DNA of 64,000 nt from Zhouia amylolytica (GTDB lineage Bacteria; Bacteroidota; Bacteroidia; Flavobacteriales; Flavobacteriaceae). The DNA lies in NCBI RefSeq assembly GCF_900116365.1, contig NZ_FPAG01000010.1, forward strand, positions 1 through 64,000, written 5' to 3'. Made by a program: the position numbers and the translations under genes. The notes beneath the pieces are model-generated. The model did no database searches, was not told the DNA's origin, and saw only the letters and a list, made by a program, of their open reading frames with translations. Shown here one piece after another: positions 37,627-47,407 of this stretch. How positions within the stretch are numbered: the stretch's first letter is position 1; each line of letters opens with the position of its first letter.

Positions 37627-38943
37627 ATGGATGTTTTTAAAAATTTTAGAAAAAATTGTTTGTGGATCTATGACTTCCTCAAAGGAGGGGCTATAAGAAA
37701 ACATTACAGGGAGATAAAGATTATATTTGATGGAGAAGAATCTAATATTGAGATACCTCATATTATCAATGATAATTTGAATAAACTTATAGTACATGCA
37801 ATTACTTCAGTAACGCATTATAAACAATACAGCGACGCAAAATCGTTACAAGACTTTAAGGTAATCAATAAAAACATCATACGGGAGTCTTATGCAGATT
37901 TCATTTCAGATAAATTCGATAAAAGTGACTTACAACAAGTGTATACCAGTGGTTCTACAGGTACTCCCTTTAAGGTTTTACAGGATAAGAATAAGAAAAA
38001 TCGCAATGCTGCGGACACCTTGTTTTTTGCCGAGAAAGCAGGATATACAATAGGGGAGAAACTTTATTATTTAAGGCATTGGGACCAATATAATACCCGG
38101 GGAAAGTTAGAAACCTGGCTTAAGAATATCGTAATGCACCCTGTTTCAAAACTAACAGATAAAGACATAGATAAATTAATTAATGATATTAAAAATGAAA
38201 AAGGCAATGTCAATATTATTAGCTATGCTTCAGCATTAGAAAAAATCGCTAGCTATATTGACAGGCAAGAGCCTCCAAAAGCCGACTTTAAGGTGACCTC
38301 CATTTTATCTATTGCCGAAGGAATAAGTGATAGAGCCAGAGAAATTATTTCAGATTATTTTGGTACTCAGTTAATTTCCAGGTATTCGAATGTTGAAAAT
38401 GGAATATTGTCTCAGGAGATCATGGGTAAGGGACAGGAATATTATATTAATACTGCCAGTTTTATTATTGAGATATTGGATTTTAATGAAGATAGACCAT
38501 TGCCAGATGGGTGTTTGGGGAGAATAGTAATTACTGACTTATTTAATTATGCCATGCCGATGATTCGATATGATACGGGTGATCTTGGGGTTATGGAATC
38601 TAAGGTTGAAAATGGTATAAACTACTCCGTCTTAAAAAAGGTGGAGGGAAGAAGGGCCGACATGATTTTTAATACGAAAGGACAACATATTTCATCATAT
38701 GTAGTTTATCATTTATTGAAATATCCTCATATTCACCAATATCAATTTATTCAGAACGATGTGAATCAATATACCTTCAAATTTAAGGTGGCAGCAGAGT
38801 TCAATAGTGAAGACCAAATAAAGAATGAGTTTAAAATACATTTAGGAAATGATGCCCAAATAAATTTTGAGTACGTAGACGATATACCATTACTGTCCTC
38901 TGGTAAAAGAAAGGTGGTTGTGAATAAAATACCTGTTAATTGA
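37627..38943 (+). CDS. CapK-like adenylate-forming enzyme (phenylacetate-CoA ligase family)
   Basis: 438 residues. The ATP-binding loop YTSGSTGTPFKV is at about 105-116, the adenylation region is RYSNVENGILSQE, and RYDTGDLG precedes the short C-terminal domain. Members of this family in polysaccharide loci (CapK type) are thought to activate acids for attachment to sugars, but the substrate is unknown. It converges on the ATP-grasp gene with an 8-base overlap. It lies between the tyrosinase operon and the capsule operon, and its membership of the locus is inferred from family and position. Confidence 0.8.
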   Translation: MDVFKNFRKNCLWIYDFLKGGAIRKHYREIKIIFDGEESNIEIPHIINDNLNKLIVHAITSVTHYKQYSDAKSLQDFKVINKNIIRESYADFISDKFDKSDLQQVYTSGSTGTPFKVLQDKNKKNRNAADTLFFAEKAGYTIGEKLYYLRHWDQYNTRGKLETWLKNIVMHPVSKLTDKDIDKLINDIKNEKGNVNIISYASALEKIASYIDRQEPPKADFKVTSILSIAEGISDRAREIISDYFGTQLISRYSNVENGILSQEIMGKGQEYYINTASFIIEILDFNEDRPLPDGCLGRIVITDLFNYAMPMIRYDTGDLGVMESKVENGINYSVLKKVEGRRADMIFNTKGQHISSYVVYHLLKYPHIHQYQFIQNDVNQYTFKFKVAAEFNSEDQIKNEFKIHLGNDAQINFEYVDDIPLLSSGKRKVVVNKIPVN

Positions 38944-39970
38944 TAGGCATTAGCTTATCATATTTAGAAAAACACAATCCTTCCTTATAATTAATGAATT
39001 GTTTAATATTTGAATTTCCATTGAGCCATGAGACATAAATTGAAGCTGTATTAACCCCTGCTTCATGAGAAAAAGGGTATCCACCTCCAAATCGAGGATT
39101 CAATTCCAGAACATAATGTTTATCACTATCAAATAAAATATCACAGTCCATACTGCCAACATGCTTTAAATTACTTCCTAAAACGGATCCAATACCTTCT
39201 AAATTTGAATCTATCACAGAAATAGCTTTGTCTGTTTCTCCCGAACGCATACAAAGTTTTTCCCGGGCAAAAGTCCCAATATAGGATCCATCGAAATTAT
39301 TCAAAACGTCCATCCCATACTCTTTACCATTAATTTTTTCCTGTATAAGAATGGCATGATCCAGGTCCTTCTCACTGACATTTTTTAAAATAGATCTTTT
39401 AAGCTTTAATTTAACAAGTTCATAAGCTAGTCTTAATTCTTCAGGATTTTCAGGGAATTCAATGCCTAGTGAAGCGCTTCCCCATCGGGGTTTTAGCACA
39501 ACAGGGAATGATATTTCATTGGTTTCTAGTGCTTTCTCCGCAGTAACAAGATTTAGGTAGGTTTTAGGAGCATTGAGCCCCAATGATTTGATATAATTAT
39601 AAGTTCTGTATTTATCAAATGCAATATCAATGACTTCCGGACTTGATACGATTACCTTAATACCTTTATTGATGAATTGGTTAATGTTTTTCGATAAAAT
39701 CGGAAGCTCCAGATCATTCAGGGAAATAATTGCGTCTACTCGATATTCATCAGCAATTTTTAGAAGTTCAGATATATATTGAGCATCATATATATTAGGG
39801 ACCAGAACTCCGCAATCAGCCTCTACAATTGCAGGAGCATTAAGTTGCATATCGGCTGCAATTACTTTACCATTTCCGTTGAGGGCTTCTTTAAAATATC
39901 GTATCAGATAGTTTCTTCTTCCTGCGCAGGTAAATAGAATATTAAGATTGTTGTTTTGTGAATGGGTCAT
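38936..39970 (-). CDS. ATP-grasp ligase of the polysaccharide locus
   Basis: 344 residues. A pre-ATP-grasp domain begins ILFTCAGRRNYLIRYF. The ATP-grasp core has FPVVLKPRWGSASLGI (ATP-binding Lys and Gly loop, near 170), ILIQEKINGKEYGMDV, and the metal-binding end DCDILF...VLELNPRFGGGYP. Such enzymes join a carboxylate to an amine or thiol through an acyl phosphate. In this locus it might attach an amino acid to a sugar acid (inference). Last gene of the 13-gene minus-strand operon, 9 bases after the sugar transferase gene. Confidence 0.85.
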   Translation of the reverse strand: MTHSQNNNLNILFTCAGRRNYLIRYFKEALNGNGKVIAADMQLNAPAIVEADCGVLVPNIYDAQYISELLKIADEYRVDAIISLNDLELPILSKNINQFINKGIKVIVSSPEVIDIAFDKYRTYNYIKSLGLNAPKTYLNLVTAEKALETNEISFPVVLKPRWGSASLGIEFPENPEELRLAYELVKLKLKRSILKNVSEKDLDHAILIQEKINGKEYGMDVLNNFDGSYIGTFAREKLCMRSGETDKAISVIDSNLEGIGSVLGSNLKHVGSMDCDILFDSDKHYVLELNPRFGGGYPFSHEAGVNTASIYVSWLNGNSNIKQFINYKEGLCFSKYDKLMPIN

Positions 39971-39979
39971 TATGCTTGG

Positions 39980-40597
39980 TTATAGTTGGTTGTTTAATTT
40001 TCTATAGGTATCCAGGTCTAACATATGAGGTTCAAAATCAATGTCTGAGGGGGCGATGACTTTTTTAAAAGTTTTTATCAAAATTTCAAAATCGTTTTTA
40101 AAAGAGATGTTTTCTACGTATTCAATGTCTTTTTCTAATTTGTCATCCCAGCTTAACAGGTTTCTGCCAGATACCTGCGCCAGTCCGGTTATCCCAGGTC
40201 TTACCGAATGTCTGATGCGCTCCGATTTTTTGTAATAGGGTAGGTAATGTACCCGCAGTGGACGCGGACCAATCAAACTCATATCACCAATTAATACATT
40301 GAACAACTGGGGTATTTCATCCAAAGAAGACTTTCTAAGAAAGGTTCCGAATTTTGTAACTCTTTCATCATTAGGTAAAAGATTTCCATTTGCATCTGTC
40401 TCATCAGTCATACTTTTAAATTTATAGATTTTAAAGATGCGTTCATTTTTACCGGGACGTTCCTGGAAAAAAAGTGGTTTACCTCGATTTACAAAAAGCA
40501 ATACAATTGTAATCAACAGAATAATAGGTATTAGTATTATAAGCCCGCAAAGAGCTGCCGTGAAATCCAATATTCTTTTGATATATTTTTTATACAT
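39980..40597 (-). CDS. Initiating phosphoglycosyl transferase, PglC-like
   Basis: A monotopic membrane sugar transferase that starts the repeat unit by moving a sugar phosphate onto undecaprenyl phosphate. 205 residues, the short form without extra membrane domains. One re-entrant membrane helix (about 15-38) precedes the catalytic pair Asp93-Glu94 in SSLDEIPQL, followed by DMSLIGPRPLRV and SVRPGITGLAQVSG. It is next to a PglD-like acetyltransferase gene, and PglE/PglF-like genes are at 58201-61283, so UDP-diNAc-bacillosamine is the likely donor. Confidence 0.9.
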   Translation of the reverse strand: MYKKYIKRILDFTAALCGLIILIPIILLITIVLLFVNRGKPLFFQERPGKNERIFKIYKFKSMTDETDANGNLLPNDERVTKFGTFLRKSSLDEIPQLFNVLIGDMSLIGPRPLRVHYLPYYKKSERIRHSVRPGITGLAQVSGRNLLSWDDKLEKDIEYVENISFKNDFEILIKTFKKVIAPSDIDFEPHMLDLDTYRKLNNQL

Positions 40598-40621
40598 TTT
40601 TATTGATATATTAAAATATTT

Positions 40622-41287
40622 TTACTTTAAATATTGCGCTCCTTTTTCCAGGTTCTTAATGACTCTGCCAGGCACGCCATAAACCATTACCAGGTCTTCA
40701 ACAGGTTTAACAACAGTAGATCCGGCTCCAATAATACAATGTGATCCAATGTCAATGCCATGGATAATATTAGCTCCCAAACAGACAGAGGTACATAATC
40801 CTACATTACTATTTCCACCTAAGGTAGATCCGGGCGCCATACTTGAATAGTCTTTCATAATACATTCGTGCCCAACAGATGCATTGGTATTTACAATACA
40901 AAAATCTCCAATAGTACTGTCAGCGTTTATTATGGCACCGGCAACCACAACAGATCCATTACCAATGCTAACACCCTTTCCAATGGTTGCATTTGGGTGT
41001 ATAGCTGAATAAAAGGAAAACTCCGGATTACTAATTTTGATTTTATCTGCCATCTGTTTACGAGTATAATTATCTCCAATAGCAATAATACCTCCTGTTA
41101 AATTTAAAGTATCGATTAGCCTTGGTAAGTCATTCTCTGTACCTATTATTTCATATCCACAGACCTCCGTTCCTACAGGCTTAAATGAGTCTATGAGTCC
41201 GACTATATTGAATTCTTCTTGTAATTCAATAATGTCTATTATTACTTTAGCATGTCCTGAAGCTCCAACAATTATTATGTTTTTCAT
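40622..41287 (-). CDS. Sugar O/N-acyltransferase, PglD/NeuD family
   Basis: 221 residues. The N-terminal Rossmann-like part binds the UDP-sugar (NIIIVGASGHAKVIIDII). A left-handed beta-helix of hexapeptide repeats follows (about 95-210), with the catalytic His in NASVGHECIM. It ends YGVPGRVIKNL, the usual acetyl-CoA site. In the Pgl pathway this enzyme acetylates the 4-amino group of UDP-4-amino-sugar. It is 24 bases upstream of the PglC-like gene. Confidence 0.88.
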   Translation of the reverse strand: MKNIIIVGASGHAKVIIDIIELQEEFNIVGLIDSFKPVGTEVCGYEIIGTENDLPRLIDTLNLTGGIIAIGDNYTRKQMADKIKISNPEFSFYSAIHPNATIGKGVSIGNGSVVVAGAIINADSTIGDFCIVNTNASVGHECIMKDYSSMAPGSTLGGNSNVGLCTSVCLGANIIHGIDIGSHCIIGAGSTVVKPVEDLVMVYGVPGRVIKNLEKGAQYLK

Positions 41288-41308
41288 TGATCATTAATAG
41301 CTTAAGTA

Positions 41309-42511
41309 TTAATTAATATCTGTTTCTGTATTCATGAGGTGATCGTAATTATTTTCTAAACTGGTATATTCATTTAACAAGCACTCCCAAACATATTCTT
41401 GTTTATAGTTGGCTAACACATGTTTTCTGCCATTTTGAGCCATTCTGTCTACTTCTTCCGGATGATTTAAAAAATATTCCATTGAAAAATATATGCTTTG
41501 CTCATCCTTAACAGGTATGATAAGGCCATTTAAATCATGAGTGATAATTTCATTACATCCATTGATGTCACTTACAATACTTGCTAACCCCATGGCTGTT
41601 GCTTGTAATACAACATTAGGAAATCCTTCTCTGTAGCTTGGGAAGACCAGGGCATTTGAAATTGCATAATAAGGGCGTACATCGTCTTTCCATCCATCAA
41701 ATTTTATATTATCATTGGTGTAAATAATCGATTCCGTTTCGGGCTTAAGCGGGTCTAACTTCTTTTCATAACTCCCTAACAAGAGTAATTTACATTTTGG
41801 ATACCTTTTATTGAGTTTATTGAAGGCTGCAACCAGTTCGTTGATTCCTTTATCTCTTACAAGTCTGCCTGCGAAAACAAAAACAAAATCATTAGCCCCT
41901 ATTTTCAATTGATTTCTTAAATCATTTTTAAAGGCTTCATCGTAGTGTAAAGGGTCAAAATATTGAGTATCGATGCCATTAGAGCTTCCCTTCCCAATTA
42001 TTTTTAACTTGTCTTCATTAGTAAAACCATGTTCCAGGACAATATCCATTAAGCCAGTTGAATTTGGATATATTTTAGTAGCACAAGAATAGGTGAATCT
42101 CTCTACAGTGTTTAACAAAGTTCTTTTAAAGCCTTTGGCTTCCACCAGTGGTAATCCCGCTATGGTATGTAAACGATGAGGGACCCCTGCCATTTTCGCA
42201 GCCAGCATGGCTACCGTTCCCGCTTTGGGCGTGTGGCTATGTACAATAAAAGGTTTTTCTTTTTTAAAGATTTTATAAAGAAGGTAAACACTCCTTATGT
42301 CTTTAAAAGGAGTGATTTTACGGGTCATTTCCACAGCATAGGTTTTAATTCCTTCTGCTTTTCCAATTTCTTTTAACCTGTTTTTATTCCCTTTTGATGA
42401 AATACCTATAACATCGAAGTGATCCCTCATAAATTTAAGTTGTCCTCTCAGAAGGACCCCCAATGAATTTGGAACAGTGGTTATTCTAATTAATTTTTTT
42501 TTAGGATTCAT
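41309..42511 (-). CDS. Glycosyltransferase family 4 (PglA-like)
   Basis: 400 residues, GT-B fold. The N-terminal acceptor region has VHSHTPKAGTVAMLAAKMAGV; the donor-binding half has VFAGRLVRDKGINELV and SYREGFPNVVLQATAMG with the conserved Glu. It probably adds the second sugar after the PglC-like enzyme: it lies just upstream of PglD/PglC-like genes, the same grouping as in known bacillosamine loci. Cytosolic face of the inner membrane. Confidence 0.85.
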   Translation of the reverse strand: MNPKKKLIRITTVPNSLGVLLRGQLKFMRDHFDVIGISSKGNKNRLKEIGKAEGIKTYAVEMTRKITPFKDIRSVYLLYKIFKKEKPFIVHSHTPKAGTVAMLAAKMAGVPHRLHTIAGLPLVEAKGFKRTLLNTVERFTYSCATKIYPNSTGLMDIVLEHGFTNEDKLKIIGKGSSNGIDTQYFDPLHYDEAFKNDLRNQLKIGANDFVFVFAGRLVRDKGINELVAAFNKLNKRYPKCKLLLLGSYEKKLDPLKPETESIIYTNDNIKFDGWKDDVRPYYAISNALVFPSYREGFPNVVLQATAMGLASIVSDINGCNEIITHDLNGLIIPVKDEQSIYFSMEYFLNHPEEVDRMAQNGRKHVLANYKQEYVWECLLNEYTSLENNYDHLMNTETDIN

Positions 42512-42627
42512 ACCCGTTTCACAGTATTTTACGTGACTATCATAAAGATACTTGAAATAAGGACGAACCTCTCAATCAATTAGATTGATGCGCATTTTTG
42601 TCGATTAAGTGTTTTCATTCGAACACT

Positions 42628-44526
42628 TTATAATTTCAGGTAGGTGTTATAATACCATTTTTGAAAACAATAAAAGGTCCATACTTTAAAAGTATTATCC
42701 GCTTTGCTATCCACATGGTCATGTACCAGTTCCTGAATTGCTCTTGTGTTAAATATATTCTGGGTCTTTAATTGTGAATCCTCAGCATATGATAGTAATT
42801 CATTTTTTAAGGATTTTCTCAACCAGTCACCCACCGGAACTCCGAACCCACTCTTACTTTTATCCAGGAAACCTTTAGGAAAATCATCTTTAAAAGCTTC
42901 TTTTAATATGTATTTTTTATTCCAACCCTTCATTAGAAAGGATTCCGGAAGACTATGGGTATATTCCCATAATGTTTTGTTTAAAAATGGAGCCCTGCAT
43001 TCGAGGGAATTAAGCATACTGGTTCTGTCTACCTTTACCAACATATCACCTTCCAAACTTACATGTTTATCTATAATTCTATAGTCGGTTAAAGTGGTTG
43101 GTTTCTGTATTCCGGAATGGGTTTTAAATTGCTCGAATAGTTCTTCAGAAAGATAAGATGGTTTTAAATATTGATGAATGGTATTAGCCGTATACCCTAA
43201 TGAAATGATATCCCAATAAAAGGCATCGCTGTAATCAACAGAATTTAAAAGCCTTTTCATTTTATATTTGATTCCCCTGGAGTCGTCTTTGTCATTTAAC
43301 AAAGGGGCTGTAGCACTCAATAACCTGCTATGTATTTTTTCAGGGATAATTTGGGTATATCTTTTATTTAACTTACCCATATAATATTTGTTATACCCTC
43401 CAAATAATTCATCTCCTCCGTCTCCTGTTAAAGCAACTTTTACATAATCGCTGGTCTTTTTAGATACCATAAATGTTGGCAGTGATGAGGAGTCAGCAAA
43501 GGGCTCGTCAAAGTTTAAAAGAATTCGATGCACATCTTCCTGCAGGTCTTTTTCATTAATGATAAATTCGTGATGGTGACTGCCGATTAATTTAGCTACG
43601 GTCTGAGATTTGTCTGTTTCGTCATAAGACTTCTTTTCAAACCCTATAGAAAAGGTATCTATAGGAGTCGATTTATACTTTGATAGACATAGGGAAACAA
43701 TCGAAGAATCTACACCTCCTGAAAGAAAGGTCCCTATAGGAACATCTGAAACGGACCGACTAATCACACTATCGTAAACCAGTTCACGGGTCTTTAATTT
43801 AGCATCTTTGAAACTGATATCATTTTTGGGAATGCGAGGAGGACGACTAATAGGTCGGACTTCTATTGTGTTATTATTTAAGTCGAAACAAATATAGTGG
43901 TTGCTTTCAAGCTTATTTATCTGTTGATAAATGGTAAAAGGGGCGGGAATATAGGTCAGTCTAAAAAATAGTTCAAGGCCTGTTTTAGAAATGGCAGGCT
44001 TTTCAGGCAATATTTTTACAAGCGATTTAAGTTCTGAACTCCAGATGAGACCTTCAGCAGTTTTAGTATAATACAATGGTTTTTCACCGAAAAAGTCACG
44101 CGCGATAAAGATTTTATTTTTCTTTTTGTCATGAATGCTAAACGCAAACATACCATCCAGGAGTTTAAAGGAATCTTCTCCATAATACTCATAAAGTTTT
44201 AAAATTACCTCTGTATCACTGGTGGTATTAAACGAAATTCCAACATCTTTCAATTGATGTCTTAATTCCAAAAAATTATAGATCTCTCCATTAAAAACTA
44301 TAGTGCAATTATGGTCGTCGGAGTGAATGGGTTGACTCCCCGTATGAAGGTCAATAATCGATAGTCTCCGCATCCCCATACCAATAACCTGATCTGAGTT
44401 TTTATGAATGTAAATACCATCATCATCCGGTCCACGATGAATAATTAAATCATTCATGGAGTTTATAAGAGCGACATAATCTTTTGAAGCTGTATTTAAT
44501 TCAATAAATCCGTTTATTCCACACAT
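42628..44526 (-). CDS. AsnB-type glutamine-dependent amidotransferase (first copy)
   Basis: 632 residues. The N-terminal glutaminase domain starts at the catalytic Cys2 (MCGINGFIEL). The C-terminal ATP-pyrophosphatase domain has the P-loop SGGVDSS (about 268-274) and ALTGDGGDELFGGYNKY. Homology is to asparagine synthetase, but location inside a capsule operon suggests it amidates a sugar carboxylate, as proposed for WbpS-type proteins. It is 5 bases after the preceding glycosyltransferase gene. A hairpin (AAGTGTT / AACACTT) overlaps its stop, and a 116-base gap follows. Confidence 0.88.
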   Translation of the reverse strand: MCGINGFIELNTASKDYVALINSMNDLIIHRGPDDDGIYIHKNSDQVIGMGMRRLSIIDLHTGSQPIHSDDHNCTIVFNGEIYNFLELRHQLKDVGISFNTTSDTEVILKLYEYYGEDSFKLLDGMFAFSIHDKKKNKIFIARDFFGEKPLYYTKTAEGLIWSSELKSLVKILPEKPAISKTGLELFFRLTYIPAPFTIYQQINKLESNHYICFDLNNNTIEVRPISRPPRIPKNDISFKDAKLKTRELVYDSVISRSVSDVPIGTFLSGGVDSSIVSLCLSKYKSTPIDTFSIGFEKKSYDETDKSQTVAKLIGSHHHEFIINEKDLQEDVHRILLNFDEPFADSSSLPTFMVSKKTSDYVKVALTGDGGDELFGGYNKYYMGKLNKRYTQIIPEKIHSRLLSATAPLLNDKDDSRGIKYKMKRLLNSVDYSDAFYWDIISLGYTANTIHQYLKPSYLSEELFEQFKTHSGIQKPTTLTDYRIIDKHVSLEGDMLVKVDRTSMLNSLECRAPFLNKTLWEYTHSLPESFLMKGWNKKYILKEAFKDDFPKGFLDKSKSGFGVPVGDWLRKSLKNELLSYAEDSQLKTQNIFNTRAIQELVHDHVDSKADNTFKVWTFYCFQKWYYNTYLKL

Positions 44527-44531
44527 AATTT

Positions 44532-45677
44532 TTAATTAATAATAAACTTATAGAATTTTTGATATATGTTTTCTGTAAAGTATTCTTTTGAACGCTCAAT
44601 GGCTAATTGACTATAATGAACCCTTTCCATTTCGTTTTCTTCTAAATACTTTAAGGCATTTACTAAACCTTGTATATCATTGTTGTTAATCAGAATTCCA
44701 TATTTGGCTTTATGAAATTCACCTTCTTCAATGAAAACCGGCTCATTATCATTAAGCATTTCCAAAGGACCGGAAAGGCAATTGGTGGAAATACATGGCA
44801 GGCCGACAGCTAAGGCTTCTAAAAGGGCGTTTGGAAAGCCTTCGGTAAATGAAGACAGTACAAAACAGTGACTTTTACATAAATATGAATTAACGTTACT
44901 TACTTTGCCTTCGAAAGCAACTTTAGAGGATACATTTAAATCATTTGACAGCTTTTTTAATTCATTAATTAAATCTCCGTCACCTAAAATATTGAGGTGT
45001 GAATGATGATTTAATTTCGCAACAGCTTTGATAATCATCTGTTGGTTTTTTCGAATATTAACAGATCCAACATTTATAATACTAAAGGAACTATTTGTAT
45101 TTAGTAAATCGTTGGAAGCAATCTTTCTAAGTGGTTCTTCGACAGGATTGTAAATTACTTCCAAAGGAATTTTAACTCCAAAATTTTTATTTAAATCTTC
45201 ATTGATATGAACGGAATTGGAGAATAACTTATCGCATTTATTATATAAAATAGGGTAGAACACTTTGGAAATATATGCTGAGGTCTTACTGGAAGTATTA
45301 TCAGATGGATATCCTCTTTCACTTATAATCGTTTTAATACCAGGATTGTTTGAAGAAGCCAAGGCATTTATAAAATTTGGAAACGCAAGAAATGAAATGG
45401 AGTAATCTATCCTTTCCCTTTTAATTAAGGCGTTATACTTTTTATAGAAATCATAAAAGTTTACTATTCTTTTGCGCCATGATTTAGGTGGTTTTTCTTC
45501 GCTTAAAAGCACCGTTTCAACCGCCTCAGGGATTTGAAAATGAATATCGTTATAAAATAAAACAAGAGTTACCTTAAAGTCATTGACAAGTTTTTTCAAA
45601 AGTAAACTAATAACTTTTTCCGCACCACCACTACTTAAGCTGGTGTTTAGAATACATAAGTTAGGTTTAGAACTCAT
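44532..45677 (-). CDS. Glycosyltransferase family 4
   Basis: 381 residues, GT-B fold. The N-terminus LCILNTSLSSGGAEKVISLLL holds the glycine-rich acceptor loop. The donor site has NVGSVNIRKNQQMIIKAV and SSFTEGFPNALLEALAVGLP. Sugar specificity cannot be read. It is one of three GT4 enzymes in the operon, 9 bases after the previous one. Confidence 0.87.
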   Translation of the reverse strand: MSSKPNLCILNTSLSSGGAEKVISLLLKKLVNDFKVTLVLFYNDIHFQIPEAVETVLLSEEKPPKSWRKRIVNFYDFYKKYNALIKRERIDYSISFLAFPNFINALASSNNPGIKTIISERGYPSDNTSSKTSAYISKVFYPILYNKCDKLFSNSVHINEDLNKNFGVKIPLEVIYNPVEEPLRKIASNDLLNTNSSFSIINVGSVNIRKNQQMIIKAVAKLNHHSHLNILGDGDLINELKKLSNDLNVSSKVAFEGKVSNVNSYLCKSHCFVLSSFTEGFPNALLEALAVGLPCISTNCLSGPLEMLNDNEPVFIEEGEFHKAKYGILINNNDIQGLVNALKYLEENEMERVHYSQLAIERSKEYFTENIYQKFYKFIIN

Positions 45678-45686
45678 CGTGAAACA

Positions 45687-46763
45687 TTAATTATTAATTT
45701 CAATAAATAAATCTTCATATTGTTTTATGATTTTATCAGTGCTGAATTTTTCAACTACTGAACTCCTGATTTGCTCCGGATTCCAGGTGTTTTTCGCCTG
45801 TAAACATTTTAAAAAATCCTTTGAAGAGTCTACAATAAATCCGTTAATATTGTTTTCAATTATTTCTTTTGTACCACCGGGTGCATTAAAAGCAATTACG
45901 GGTACACCAGCCACACAGCTTTCAAGAGTGGCATTTGGAAATCCTTCGATATAGGATCCTTGTAAGTACATATCATTACTGGCCAGTATTTGATCCGTCT
46001 TGTCTGTGTAGGGGATGTGCGTAATTTTATCTTGCAGACCTAAATCATTGGCTTTTTGAAATATCTGGTCTTTCAGCTCCCCATCACCAACAATCGTGTA
46101 TATAAAATCATCATCGAGCTGCGATAATATTTCTAAAAGTCTTAAATGTCCTTTAACCTGAGTTAACCTTCCAATAGTTATGTATTTGGATGGGGTATTA
46201 TCCCGCTCAGCCTCCAGGTTTTTTTTCAGGTTTCCTATTTTGGAAATAGGATTGTTTATAATTACAATTTTATTTGCGGGTACCTGGGAGTTGTTGATGA
46301 GGTCTTGAGCCATGTCTGAAGATTGACAAATGATTCTATCAAGTTTGTGGTGTTGGTTTTTAAAAATGGAAAAACGTTGCCAGAACCTTTTTTTACCCTT
46401 GTCCTTTCTTTGGTTTAAAATGGTAGATTCTCTTCCTACAAATTTGACGTTCCTAAAATAAGGCGAAACCAGGGCCATTACTGTATTTAAATGGGAAATG
46501 GAACTCACCACAATATTAGGCTTATACCTGGTGAAATATTGTATTATCTTTGGAATAGCATATAACACCCTTTCCTGGTCAAGGTAATCTACTTGAACAT
46601 TTTTTACAGTATAAACCGTATCTTTCTTAAAACCTATTACCAGCAAACGGACCTCAAATTTGTCTTTGCTAATATGTTGAGATACAAATGAAATAACTCG
46701 TTCAGCTCCCCCTGCAACCAATGATGGAATTACAAATACAATTTTTATTTTCTCCTTATTCAT
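45687..46763 (-). CDS. Glycosyltransferase family 4
   Basis: 358 residues, GT-B fold with N-terminal FVIPSLVAGGAERVISFVS. The donor-binding region has TIGRLTQVKGHLRLLEIL and GSYIEGFPNATLESCVAGVP. It extends the repeat unit with an unknown sugar on the cytosolic side of the membrane. It is 10 bases downstream of the acetyltransferase gene. Confidence 0.87.
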   Translation of the reverse strand: MNKEKIKIVFVIPSLVAGGAERVISFVSQHISKDKFEVRLLVIGFKKDTVYTVKNVQVDYLDQERVLYAIPKIIQYFTRYKPNIVVSSISHLNTVMALVSPYFRNVKFVGRESTILNQRKDKGKKRFWQRFSIFKNQHHKLDRIICQSSDMAQDLINNSQVPANKIVIINNPISKIGNLKKNLEAERDNTPSKYITIGRLTQVKGHLRLLEILSQLDDDFIYTIVGDGELKDQIFQKANDLGLQDKITHIPYTDKTDQILASNDMYLQGSYIEGFPNATLESCVAGVPVIAFNAPGGTKEIIENNINGFIVDSSKDFLKCLQAKNTWNPEQIRSSVVEKFSTDKIIKQYEDLFIEINN

Positions 46764-46773
46764 AGAGTACCCT

Positions 46774-47355
46774 TTAAATATGTTTTATAATTCTTTTAAT
46801 GTCAATATCCTTTATTTTCTTCGCAGGATTACCTGCAATCAAAATCCCTTCTTCTTCAAAAGATTTATGGACAACAGCATTAGCTCCTATTGCAATGTTA
46901 TTTGCAATATTTATGTTTCCGTATATTTTTGCCCCCGGAGCTATATAAACGTTATTTCCTAATTGGGGAGCTTCAGGATTTCCTCCTGAAGCTCCTATAT
47001 TAGTACAGGCATGAATTCTACAATTTGCTCCAACTTTAGCATTACTATTAATAACAATGGTACCATAATGAACAATGGCTAATCCGGGACCAAAAACGTT
47101 TTCCGGGATGGAAAATCCCAGTCTCATCGATCGCTTTCTGAACCTGTATTTTAGATAATAGTAATAGACCCGATTAAAAGGACCTTTTTTACAGTTCTTG
47201 TAATATTCAACCTTTCTTAACAACTTTTGAAAGCCCCATATAGCGTTGGGAGCCATGAATTCCTTAACTCTTGAAAATGCATTATGATTCCGAAGACCTA
47301 AGGCATTCTTATCGCAATCGAGATATTCTTTATATTTTCTTTTTGAATCGATCAA
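46774..47355 (-). CDS. Serine-acetyltransferase-like hexapeptide acyltransferase
   Basis: 193 residues. A helical N-terminus (YKEYLDCDKNALG) is followed by a left-handed beta-helix (about 85-180) with GPGLAIVHYGTIVINSNA and GNNVYIAPGAKIYGNI, as in CysE-like proteins of capsule loci. It probably O-acetylates a sugar rather than serine. The start is TTG at 47355; the N-terminal helix fits the family and no ATG precedes it in frame. It is 52 bases after the wzy gene. Confidence 0.84.
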   Translation of the reverse strand: MIDSKRKYKEYLDCDKNALGLRNHNAFSRVKEFMAPNAIWGFQKLLRKVEYYKNCKKGPFNRVYYYYLKYRFRKRSMRLGFSIPENVFGPGLAIVHYGTIVINSNAKVGANCRIHACTNIGASGGNPEAPQLGNNVYIAPGAKIYGNINIANNIAIGANAVVHKSFEEEGILIAGNPAKKIKDIDIKRIIKHI

Positions 47356-47407
47356 AACATTAAGCTTTAAGCATAAAGTTCTGATATTTTGAGAAGTAAT
47401 TCAGAAT

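Noticed and set aside
42574-42628. Terminator inside the capsule operon between the first asnB and the GT4 gene
   Set aside because: Two short hairpins (ATCAAT/ATTGAT and AAGTGTT/AACACTT) are present but no T run follows on the minus strand, so termination is not supported.
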